Below, piece after piece: positions 14,793 to 22,095 of a stretch of 22,095 nt of DNA. Under the pieces are notes generated by a model, which saw only the letters and a program-made list of their open reading frames with translations, ran no database searches and was not told the origin of the DNA. Numbering within the stretch: position 1 is the stretch's first letter; every line of letters begins with the position of its first letter. The stretch comes from Bacteroidales bacterium. Its GTDB lineage: Bacteria; Bacteroidota; Bacteroidia; Bacteroidales; UBA932. The DNA is taken from assembly GCA_017555445.1 (NCBI GenBank), contig JAFZGK010000024.1:1-22095 (forward strand). Reading direction: 5' to 3'. A program made the position numbers and the translations under genes.

Positions 14793-16496
14793 ATGGAAAG
14801 AATCATCGAGTGCGTTCCTAATTTCAGCGAAGGACGCAACAAGGAAGTGATTGACGCCATCGTGACGTCTATCGAGAAATCTGGTGGAGTGAAGATCCTG
14901 GACGTGGATCCGGGCGAGGCTACCAACCGTACTGTCGTGACATTCGTAGGAAGTCCCGAGGCTGTAGTCGAGGCGGCATTCCAGGGTGTAAAGAAGGCTG
15001 GTGAGCTCATCGACATGCGTCAGCATCATGGTGCTCACCCTCGTTCAGGTGCTACTGACGTGCTTCCTCTCATTCCTATTTCAGGAATCACACTTGAGGA
15101 GTGTGCTGAGCTCGCAAGAGTACTCGCAAAACGCATCTACGATGAGCTTGAGATTCCATGCTACTGCTATGAGGCTGCTGCACAGAAGCCTGAACGCAAG
15201 AATCTTGCAGTCTGCCGTGCAGGTGAGTATGAGGCTCTTCCTGAGAAGATGGGAGACCCTGACCGTCAGCCTGACTTCGGACCTGGATGCTACACAGATC
15301 GCGCAGCACAGGCCGGTGCAACCAACGTTGGCGCACGTGATTTCCTTATCGCTGTAAACTACAACCTCAACACAACTTCTACACGCCGTGCAAACGCCAT
15401 CGCATTCGACGTACGCGAGAAGGGTCGTCCGAAGAGAGAGGGCAATCCTATCACCGGCAAGATCGTGAAGGACTCCGAGGGCAAGACTGTCATGATTCCT
15501 GGCACCCTTAAAGGTTGCAAGGCAATCGGATGGTTCATCGATGAATATGGCATCGCTCAGGTGTCAATGAATATTACAGACATCAACACTACTCCGCTTC
15601 ACGTGGCTTTCGACGAGGTATGCCGTGCGGCTCAGGCACGTGGTCTCCGTGTGACAGGTACTGAGATCGTAGGTCTCGTACCTAAGCGTACCCTCATCGA
15701 GGCAGGCCGCTACTTCCTTGAGAAGCAGCAGCGCTCGACCGGTATCTCGGAAGAGGAGATCATGAAGATTGCAGTGAAGTCTATGGGACTGGATGACCTT
15801 AAGCCGTTCGATCCGAAGGAAAAAGTAGTGGAGTTCCTCATCGAGGACCCGGCAGAGACAGCTGCCCGCGAACGCCTCGTACGCATGACATGCAAGGGCT
15901 TTGCACACGAGACAGCATCTGAGTCTCCAGCTCCGGGCGGCGGATCGATTTCAGCATACATGGGTGCTCTTGGAGCGGCTCTCGGCACTATGGTAGCCAA
16001 CCTTTCTTCACATAAGGCAGGATGGGATGCACGCTGGAAGGAGTTCTCAGACTGGGCTGACAAGGGTCAGGCTGTGATGACAAAGCTTCTCGCACTCGTT
16101 GACGAGGACACTGCAGCATTCGACAAGATCATGGCTGCCATCGGTATGCCTAAGGGTTCTGAGGAAGAGAAGGCAGCACGAGCTGCGGCCCTCGAAGCAG
16201 CTACTCTTTACGCGACTGAGGTCCCTCTCAAGACCATGAAGACCGCTTTCGAGGTATTCCCTATCGTGAAGGCAATGGCTGCCGAGGGTAATCCTAATTC
16301 AGTGTCTGACGCAGGTGTTGGTGCACTTGCTGCTCGTTCGGCAGTTCTTGGTGCTCAGCTCAATGTTCGCATCAACGCTGCAGGTCTTGCTGACCGCGAG
16401 GCTGCTGACAGACTTTGCGCAGAGGCCGCTGAAATCGCAGCTGCAGCCATCGTTGCCGAAGCAGAAGTACTTGAAATCGTTAACGGTAAGATTTAA
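14793..16496 (+). CDS. ftcD: Glutamate formimidoyltransferase / formimidoyl-THF cyclodeaminase fusion
   Basis: This 567-residue bifunctional enzyme transfers the formimino group from N-formimino-glutamate to tetrahydrofolate, then cyclises it to methenyl-THF with release of ammonia. The N-terminal transferase part shows CPNFSEGR at 7-14 and the catalytic H82 in AHPRSGATDV. From about residue 365 the cyclodeaminase domain begins (KGFAHETASESPAPGGGSISAY). The length is close to the animal bifunctional enzyme (541). It completes the histidine-to-glutamate route with hutU (2 bases downstream) and hutH. hutI, imidazolonepropionase, is not in the window. No exact TAnnTTTG box was found in the 65-base gap upstream, so the promoter is uncertain. 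Confidence 0.95.
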   Translation: MERIIECVPNFSEGRNKEVIDAIVTSIEKSGGVKILDVDPGEATNRTVVTFVGSPEAVVEAAFQGVKKAGELIDMRQHHGAHPRSGATDVLPLIPISGITLEECAELARVLAKRIYDELEIPCYCYEAAAQKPERKNLAVCRAGEYEALPEKMGDPDRQPDFGPGCYTDRAAQAGATNVGARDFLIAVNYNLNTTSTRRANAIAFDVREKGRPKREGNPITGKIVKDSEGKTVMIPGTLKGCKAIGWFIDEYGIAQVSMNITDINTTPLHVAFDEVCRAAQARGLRVTGTEIVGLVPKRTLIEAGRYFLEKQQRSTGISEEEIMKIAVKSMGLDDLKPFDPKEKVVEFLIEDPAETAARERLVRMTCKGFAHETASESPAPGGGSISAYMGALGAALGTMVANLSSHKAGWDARWKEFSDWADKGQAVMTKLLALVDEDTAAFDKIMAAIGMPKGSEEEKAARAAALEAATLYATEVPLKTMKTAFEVFPIVKAMAAEGNPNSVSDAGVGALAARSAVLGAQLNVRINAAGLADREAADRLCAEAAEIAAAAIVAEAEVLEIVNGKI

Positions 16497-16498
16497 TC

Positions 16499-18520
16499 AT
16501 GAATAAGTTCCACGAAGATATTTTGGCAGGCATTCCGGCAGTTCTTCCGGAGCCGAAAGCATATGACACAAGTGTGAACCATGCCCCTAAGCGCAAGGAG
16601 ATTCTCAGCGCCGAGGAGAAGGTCCTCGCCATCAAGAACGCATTACGTTACTTCCCTGCTGAGCATCATACATTGCTTGCAGAGGAGTTTGCACAGGAGC
16701 TCAAGGACTACGGCCGCATCTATATGTACCGCTTCCGTCCTGATTATGAAATGTATGCACGACCTATCGACGAGTATCCTGCAAAGTCGCGTCAGGCTGC
16801 GGCCATCATGGCGATGATCCAGAACAACCTCGATTACCGCGTGGCTCAGCACCCGCATGAACTCATCACTTACGGTGGTAACGGTGCGGTGTTCCAGAAC
16901 TGGGCTCAGTACCGCCTCGTGATGCAGTATCTTGCAACAATGACAGACGAGCAGACCCTCGTGATGTACTCAGGTCACCCTCTCGGACTCTTCCCTAGCC
17001 ACAAGGATGCTCCACGCGTGATCGTGACCAACGGCATGGTGATCCCGAATTATTCGAAGCCTGACCATTGGGAGAAGTTCAATGCTCTCGGAGTGTCGCA
17101 GTATGGCCAGATGACTGCAGGTTCATACATGTACATCGGTCCTCAGGGCATCGTTCACGGAACAACCATCACCGTGATGAACGCTGCCCGCAAGCAGCTC
17201 AAGGCCAGCGGAATCCCTGCAACAGAGGAGAACATGAAGGGTATGCTCTTCGTGACTGCAGGTCTCGGCGGAATGTCTGGTGCACAGCCTAAGGCCGGTG
17301 TCATCTCAGGCGTAGTGAGCGTATGCGCAGAGGTCAATCCTCATGCTGCTCACAAGAGACACGAGCAGGGTTGGGTGGATGAGATCCATGACGACCTTGA
17401 CGTTCTCATCCCACGCATCCGCAAGGCTGTCGAGGACAAGGAAGTCGTATCGATCGCATATCAGGGCAATGTAGTGGATCTTTGGGAGAGACTCGATCAG
17501 GAAAACATCCACGTGGATCTCGGTTCTGACCAGACATCACTCCATAATCCATGGGCAGGCGGCTACTATCCTGTAGGATATTCATATGAGGAGTCCAACC
17601 GCATGATGGCTGAGGAGCCGGAAAGATTCAAGGAGTGTGTCCAGGAGTCGCTCAGAAGACATGCAGCCGCAGTAAACAGATTGGCTGCAAAGGGAATGTA
17701 TTTCTTCGACTATGGCAATGCCTTCCTTCTTGAGGCTTCACGCGCTGGTGCAGACGTAGTCCGCGAGGACGGCCGCTTCAAATATCCTTCATACGTTCAG
17801 GACATCATGGGGCCCCTCTTCTTCGACTACGGCTTCGGTCCGTTCCGTTGGGTCTGCATGTCTGAGAAACCGGAGGATCTTGCAAAGTCAGATGCCATCG
17901 CAGCAAAGGTATTGAGAGAAATCATGGCTGAGGCACCGGAGGAGATCCAGGGCCAGATGATGGACAACATCCGCTGGATCGAGGAGGCAGGACAAAACAA
18001 TCTTGTGGTCGGTTCACAGGCACGTATCCTTTATGCTGACTGTGAGGGACGTACCAAGATAGCTCTTGCATTCAATGAGGCTATCCGCAACGGCGAGATC
18101 AGCGGTCCTATCGTTCTCGGCCGTGACCATCACGACGTATCAGGAACAGACTCACCGTTCCGCGAGACATCGAACATCTACGACGGCTCTCAGTTCTGTG
18201 CGGATATGGCTGTACATAACGTGATCGGCGACGGTTTCCGCGGCGCGACATGGGTTTCAATCCACAACGGCGGCGGCGTAGGCTGGGGCGAGGTCATGAA
18301 CGGCGGATTCGGCATGGTGATAGACGGAAGCGAGGATTCGGACCGTCACATCAGCGAGATGCTCCTCTGGGATGTGAACAACGGTATCGCACGTCGCAGC
18401 TGGGCGCGTAACGAGGGTGCCATGAATGCCATCAAGCGCGAAATGGAGCGCACTCCAGGCCTCAAGGTGACTCTCCCTAACATAGCTGACGAAGAACTTA
18501 TCAGAAAGGCTCTTTGCTAA
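16499..18520 (+). CDS. hutU: Urocanate hydratase (long form)
   Basis: Urocanase converts urocanate to imidazolonepropionate using tightly bound NAD+. This 673-residue protein has QYGQMTAGSYMYIGPQG (about 201-217), GLGGMSGAQPKAG (about 254-267), YQGNVVDLWERL and the late RDHHDVSGTDSPFRET. The length fits the long eukaryote-like form (human UROC1, 676) and not the about 555-residue form of Pseudomonas and Bacillus. The ATG at 16499 follows the ftcD stop by 2 bases, so the two are translationally close and co-transcribed. The next gene, a Stealth-family protein, begins 5 bases after its stop. Confidence 0.96.
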   Translation: MNKFHEDILAGIPAVLPEPKAYDTSVNHAPKRKEILSAEEKVLAIKNALRYFPAEHHTLLAEEFAQELKDYGRIYMYRFRPDYEMYARPIDEYPAKSRQAAAIMAMIQNNLDYRVAQHPHELITYGGNGAVFQNWAQYRLVMQYLATMTDEQTLVMYSGHPLGLFPSHKDAPRVIVTNGMVIPNYSKPDHWEKFNALGVSQYGQMTAGSYMYIGPQGIVHGTTITVMNAARKQLKASGIPATEENMKGMLFVTAGLGGMSGAQPKAGVISGVVSVCAEVNPHAAHKRHEQGWVDEIHDDLDVLIPRIRKAVEDKEVVSIAYQGNVVDLWERLDQENIHVDLGSDQTSLHNPWAGGYYPVGYSYEESNRMMAEEPERFKECVQESLRRHAAAVNRLAAKGMYFFDYGNAFLLEASRAGADVVREDGRFKYPSYVQDIMGPLFFDYGFGPFRWVCMSEKPEDLAKSDAIAAKVLREIMAEAPEEIQGQMMDNIRWIEEAGQNNLVVGSQARILYADCEGRTKIALAFNEAIRNGEISGPIVLGRDHHDVSGTDSPFRETSNIYDGSQFCADMAVHNVIGDGFRGATWVSIHNGGGVGWGEVMNGGFGMVIDGSEDSDRHISEMLLWDVNNGIARRSWARNEGAMNAIKREMERTPGLKVTLPNIADEELIRKALC

Positions 18521-18525
18521 ATAAA

Positions 18526-19494
18526 ATGACCGACTACCCTATCGACATAGTGATACCATGGGTGGACGGAGATGATCCGGTACTGGCGGCAAAACGCCGC
18601 CAGCACCTTACCGGAAAGAAGGAGGAGAAGCATGCGGATGTAGCAGCAGCCACCCGTTTCAGCGACCTCGGAGAAATATTCTGGTGCATCGATTCGATCA
18701 ATATCTTCGCCCCATTCATCAGGAAGATCTTCATCGTGACAGACAGTCAGGACCCTCGTCTGGAGGAACATCTGGCTGCCCGCTTTCCTGATGGGCATAT
18801 TCCTGTGGAGATAGTGGACCACCAGGTCATATTCAGGGGATATGAGAAGTATCTCCCGATCTTCAATTCCAGATCTATCGAGGCGGTGATCTGGAGGATA
18901 CCGGGACTCAGCGAACATTTTGTGCTGATGAACGACGATTTCTTCCTTGCCGGTCCGGTAAAGCCTGAAGACTTCTATCAGGGAGACAAGACAGTCTGCT
19001 ATGCCGACTGGAGGTGGACCTGGCTTGAAAGGCTTTTCAGAAGGATCAAGAGATGGAAGAACAGACGTGCCAAGGCCACATTCAAGGGGTCGATGATCAA
19101 TGCTGTCAAGATCCTTGGAGGTCATCCTGTCTTCCTTTATCTTGCACATACGCCGCGCGCGCTGAAGCGCAGCTTCTATGAAAATTTCTTTGCAGAGCAT
19201 CCCGAGGTGCTCGTCCGCAATCTCCTGGACCGTTTCCGCACACCTCGTCAATACAATTCCCAGGAACTTTTCTATATAACCGAACTTAAGGCCGGCAGAC
19301 TGAAAGTCGTGCCGACATCCCGCAGGCTGCTGTATCTTAAGCCGCATAGAGGAAGCAGACATGTCACACGCAATCTCAGACGTTTCGACAGGTCATGCAA
19401 TGCATGTTTCGGCTGCATCAATTCAATAGATCTAGCATCCACTGAGGACCGTCAGAGGATATTCAACTGGATTTCAGGAAGACTTGGAGTCTAG
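18526..19494 (+). CDS. Stealth-family sugar-phosphate transferase
   Basis: This 322-residue protein shows the conserved regions of Stealth proteins, the hexose-1-phosphate transferases of capsule synthesis. CR1 is IDIVIPWVDGDDP near the N-terminus. CR2 spans RFSDLGEIFWCIDSI through IFIVTDSQDP, LPIFNSRSIE and FVLMNDDFFLAGPVKPEDF (to about residue 150). CR3 is HTPRALKRSFYENFF near 207. A basic C-terminus holds the remaining region. The ATG at 18526 is chosen over an in-frame TTG at 18514. It follows hutU by only 5 bases, an odd operon partner for a surface-sugar enzyme. Its stop codon overlaps that of the convergent Wzi-family gene. The acceptor glycan is unknown. Confidence 0.83.
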   Translation: MTDYPIDIVIPWVDGDDPVLAAKRRQHLTGKKEEKHADVAAATRFSDLGEIFWCIDSINIFAPFIRKIFIVTDSQDPRLEEHLAARFPDGHIPVEIVDHQVIFRGYEKYLPIFNSRSIEAVIWRIPGLSEHFVLMNDDFFLAGPVKPEDFYQGDKTVCYADWRWTWLERLFRRIKRWKNRRAKATFKGSMINAVKILGGHPVFLYLAHTPRALKRSFYENFFAEHPEVLVRNLLDRFRTPRQYNSQELFYITELKAGRLKVVPTSRRLLYLKPHRGSRHVTRNLRRFDRSCNACFGCINSIDLASTEDRQRIFNWISGRLGV

Positions 19495-20966
19495 AAACGG
19501 CGGAAGTCCTTGTAAGAGATGCGGAGAGTAAGTCCCGCTGAATTCTGATATACCTTACCCACATCACCATATACTCCTACTGCAAGATTGAGCGGAAGGT
19601 TGGTTATGCTGCGTCCGAATTCCATTTCGAGGGCGAGCGAGAGCTGTCGCGGGGTAGATGCAAAGAATGATGACTCACCTTGATGATATCTTCCGTAATT
19701 CTTGGTATAAGTTGCCTTCAATGTATATGGAACAGTCTCGAAGACGATTCCGCTGAGACCGATATGGTGACCGCGAATGCGGTTATTTATGATGCCCTGA
19801 CATATCCCGTCCTGTCCCGGAGCTGTCGGAAGTATAAGCGGAAGACCTATTGTTCGTCCATGATTTGTCCAACCTGATTTATACTCTCCGTTGGAGAAAT
19901 AATTATCACAACCACCGAGAACAATCTTTCCATAATAGTGATCATTCGGATCCTGCTTTGCCATTTCCTCTTCAGTGGCAGGTCTGTCATGTGCCGGACC
20001 TGTCTGCCATGTGGTGCGGATATGTTCGTAAACTACATCTGTCACCAGCGCATCCCTGTCCTTGAACGCGAACTTCAATGTCCAGATGCCGTCCGGAGCA
20101 TTCTTGTACTTCATTCCTGAACGGTCCTCGAAAGGCTTGTCATACTGGAAAGTCATTGTAAAGGCATCTGCACGCCAGTCGACACGGATATATTCTCTAC
20201 CCAAGTGGTTGCCGAGCACGTTCACCTGATCCGAGAGCGAAGCATCCTCACCACCGCTCAAGGCCATGAATATCCTGTAATAGTCAATAAGTGAAATCGG
20301 GTAATCACCATATACCGGAGAGTTTCCTCCCCAATGAGCCCAGTGGCCGAATCCCGCGATGAAATCCACCTTGCGACCGAGGGCGAACTTTACTGAAAGT
20401 TCCTTGTTATGGATCATCGCTCCCTTCACATATCTATTATCAATCAACTGATAATGAGCGAGATTACCCTTGAATCCGAACCAGTGTCCCTTCTCGAAAT
20501 ATATCCAGTCCGTTGATGCATTGATTCCGGGGATATTGCGTGCGTTGCCTGACCACATGATGTCACCGCCGCTTATCGAAAGATCGCCAAGTGACTTTTC
20601 ACGTGGTATCATTCCCACGTCAAGTCGAAGCATCTTCCATCCGCCGCTTGCATAAAGTCTGTCCACGAAACCGGCTGCCTGGTCCTTCTGCCAAGGATTC
20701 CTTGAAGCGATGCTGCCCACGAGGTTTGCTCCTGCTTCGAAGAAGAATCCGTTCTGCGAACGCCATTTCACGTCAGTACCGGCAGTCACGACTCCTGCAG
20801 AGGAATAAGGCAGGATGCCGTCATGGCCTGTCCTTGCCCAGAAAGGGAGGTAGTCAGCTGTTCCGGCAAGCATATATGAGTCCGCATTCCACTCCACTGT
20901 CCACTTCTGCGCACTTGCGGCAAATGCGGAGCATAAGAGTGTCATTATCAATAGATATCTTTTCAT
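19491..20966 (-). CDS. Wzi-family outer-membrane protein (capsule assembly)
   Basis: This 491-residue protein has a Sec signal peptide cleaved probably after ASA19 and a sequence of alternating beta-strands ending in Phe (YKDFRRF), typical of BAM-inserted barrels. Internal features such as LRLDVGMIPREKSLGDLSISGGDIMWSGNARNIPGI and a run of aromatic-rich strands fit the capsule assembly Wzi family (PF14052), where Wzi is an outer-membrane lectin-like barrel that holds capsule at the surface. It faces the Stealth gene tail to tail, with overlapping stop codons (4 shared bases) and no room for a terminator. Together the two suggest a surface-polysaccharide role. The family is divergent in Bacteroidota, so the exact function is less certain than the fold. 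Confidence 0.78.
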   Translation of the reverse strand: MKRYLLIMTLLCSAFAASAQKWTVEWNADSYMLAGTADYLPFWARTGHDGILPYSSAGVVTAGTDVKWRSQNGFFFEAGANLVGSIASRNPWQKDQAAGFVDRLYASGGWKMLRLDVGMIPREKSLGDLSISGGDIMWSGNARNIPGINASTDWIYFEKGHWFGFKGNLAHYQLIDNRYVKGAMIHNKELSVKFALGRKVDFIAGFGHWAHWGGNSPVYGDYPISLIDYYRIFMALSGGEDASLSDQVNVLGNHLGREYIRVDWRADAFTMTFQYDKPFEDRSGMKYKNAPDGIWTLKFAFKDRDALVTDVVYEHIRTTWQTGPAHDRPATEEEMAKQDPNDHYYGKIVLGGCDNYFSNGEYKSGWTNHGRTIGLPLILPTAPGQDGICQGIINNRIRGHHIGLSGIVFETVPYTLKATYTKNYGRYHQGESSFFASTPRQLSLALEMEFGRSITNLPLNLAVGVYGDVGKVYQNSAGLTLRISYKDFRRF

Positions 20967-20987
20967 AGCAATTGTCTGTCAAGACCG

Positions 20988-20995
20988 CAAAGATA
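20988..20995 (-). promoter_or_regulatory. Putative -7 box for the Wzi-family gene
   Basis: The minus-strand TATCTTTG matches TAnnTTTG exactly, 21 bases before the start codon. No clear -33 element. Confidence 0.4.
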
Positions 20996-21037
20996 ATTAT
21001 AATCATCCTATTCTGATAAAGATACGGGGATATTTTA

Positions 21038-21045
21038 TATATTTG
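21038..21045 (+). promoter_or_regulatory. Putative -7 box for hutH
   Basis: TATATTTG is an exact TAnnTTTG box 55 bases before the hutH start. It lies in the 134-base divergent gap with the Wzi-family gene. Confidence 0.45.
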
Positions 21046-21100
21046 TATGATTTAGCCGATATGGCTTCAACCCGCACTGATAAATCAAACAAACTGCTAT

Positions 21101-22095
21101 ATGAACCACGTAATTTCTCACAAGAAACTCACAATCGACCATGTAAAGACACTTCTGGCAGCTGGTACACAGCTCGAACTCGGCAAGGAAGCTGAGGCAG
21201 CCATAGTGAAATGCCGCGAATTCCTCGACAAGAAGATGGAGGATATCGGAAGACCTGTATATGGTGTGACCACAGGCTTCGGATCGCTTTGCAACATCAC
21301 GATTCCTGCAGAGGATCTTTCACAGCTCCAGCACAATCTCGTGATGTCACATGCATGCGGTACAGGTGAGACTGTCCGTCCTGAGATCGTGAAGCTCATG
21401 CTCCTCCTCAAGGTCCAGTCGCTTTCATACGGATATTCAGGCGTACAGCTTGTGACAGTACAGCGTCTTATAGACATGTTCAACAATGACGTGCTTCCTG
21501 TTGTCTATCAGCAGGGTTCGCTCGGCGCTTCAGGTGACCTTGCTCCCCTTGCACACCTCTGTCTTCCGCTTATCGGTCTTGGCGAGGTATATTACAAAGG
21601 CGAAGTACGCCAGAGCGCTGATGTATGGGCAGAGCTCGGATGGGAGACCATCAAGCTCAAGTCAAAGGAAGGCCTTGCCCTCCTCAACGGTACACAGTTC
21701 ATGAGTGCTCATGCAGTGTGGTCACTCATCCAGGCTGAGAGACTTTCAGGCTGGGCTGATAAGATCGGTGCTATGTCTCTTGAGGCATATGACGGCCGCA
21801 TCGAGCCGTTCTATCATCAGGTTCATGCAGTGCGCGCACATCAGGGCCAGATCGAGACTGCCGAGCATTTCCGCAAACTTCTTGAAGGCAGCGAGATCAT
21901 CAAGCAGAAGAAGGTGCATGTGCAGGATCCGTATTCGTTCCGATGCATCCCTCTGGTGCATGGCGCATCGAAGGATACCATCCGATATGTGAAGTCTGTA
22001 ATCGAGATTGAGATCAACAGCGCGACTGACAATCCGACCGTATTCCCTGACGAGGATCTCATCATTTCTGCAGGTAACTTCCATGGCCAGCCTAT
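21101..22095 (+). CDS. hutH: Histidine ammonia-lyase (3' end beyond window)
   Basis: HutH removes ammonia from histidine to give urocanate, the first step of histidine breakdown. About 331 codons of the expected roughly 500 are present, and the frame is still open at the window end. The self-forming MIO cofactor triad A143-S144-G145 sits in GSLGASGDLAPLAH, at the family's usual position. Y54 lies in VYGVTTGFGSL, and HGASKDTIRY and NSATDNPT are also present. The ATG at 21101 yields the standard N-terminus (VISHKKLTIDHV). It is transcribed from its own promoter, separated from ftcD-hutU by the Stealth and Wzi-family genes. hutI may follow outside the window. Confidence 0.95.
   Translation, partial: MNHVISHKKLTIDHVKTLLAAGTQLELGKEAEAAIVKCREFLDKKMEDIGRPVYGVTTGFGSLCNITIPAEDLSQLQHNLVMSHACGTGETVRPEIVKLMLLLKVQSLSYGYSGVQLVTVQRLIDMFNNDVLPVVYQQGSLGASGDLAPLAHLCLPLIGLGEVYYKGEVRQSADVWAELGWETIKLKSKEGLALLNGTQFMSAHAVWSLIQAERLSGWADKIGAMSLEAYDGRIEPFYHQVHAVRAHQGQIETAEHFRKLLEGSEIIKQKKVHVQDPYSFRCIPLVHGASKDTIRYVKSVIEIEINSATDNPTVFPDEDLIISAGNFHGQP

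Noticed and set aside
18517..19362. 281-codon open frame on the minus strand
   Set aside because: It is fully antisense to the Stealth-family gene, whose conserved regions prove the plus-strand frame.
1..22095. CRISPR arrays, tRNA/rRNA genes, insertion sequences
   Set aside because: I saw no spaced repeats, no cloverleaf-like RNA gene and no transposase or integrase frame.

Overview
The window is chromosomal DNA of a Bacteroidota bacterium, most likely of the order Bacteroidales. Evidence: a hybrid two-component regulator of the histidine kinase/receiver/AraC type, fimbrillin-like lipoproteins, a Wzi-type outer-membrane protein, a fused formiminotransferase-cyclodeaminase, a long-form urocanase, and promoters with the Bacteroidota -7 box TAnnTTTG. 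I cannot name the genus from sequence alone. No tRNA, rRNA, CRISPR array, transposase or integrase was seen.

Layout. (1) 1-4281: housekeeping pair rpsO-pnp, then a secreted alpha/beta-hydrolase esterase. (2) 4335-7403, all leftward except one remnant: two cassettes, each a tiny 36-40 residue peptide gene directly followed by a fimbrillin-like lipoprotein gene. Between them lies wreckage: a headless lipoprotein fragment joined to a divergent, internally deleted copy of the 3' end of pnp. (3) 7519-10209, leftward: a TPR sensor hybrid histidine kinase with an AraC-type output domain. (4) 10371-14727, rightward: a tightly packed five-gene operon of HPr-kinase-like protein, S24/S26 peptidase-like protein, PqqD-like protein, PF14907-type nucleotidyltransferase and a peptide-exporter-like ABC transporter. 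(5) 14793-22095: histidine utilisation genes ftcD(-fchA), hutU and hutH (cut by the window end), with a Stealth-type sugar-phosphate transferase and a Wzi-family protein inserted between hutU and hutH.

The most interesting reading is that regions 2-4 form one peptide system resembling a RiPP (ribosomally made, post-translationally modified peptide) pathway. The two small peptides share a YV(A/S)PQxEE leader motif, which resembles the YxxP motif that PqqD-like domains recognise in lasso leaders. The operon supplies a PqqD-like domain, a kinase, a nucleotidyltransferase, a possible leader peptidase and an exporter. The leftward promoters of both peptide cassettes and of the regulator gene share one architecture: two ATGAC/GTGAC-type half-sites exactly 21 bp apart, then 24-25 bp, then a perfect TAnnTTTG box. 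This ties peptides and regulator into one predicted regulon. No recognised ring-forming enzyme (radical SAM, YcaO, lanthionine synthetase, lasso B2/C) is present, so the modification, if any, is unknown and may be phosphoryl or nucleotidyl transfer.

The second notable point is the pnp 3'-end remnant at 6072-6266. It differs from the resident pnp mainly at synonymous positions, which suggests it came from a diverged functional pnp and not from local decay.
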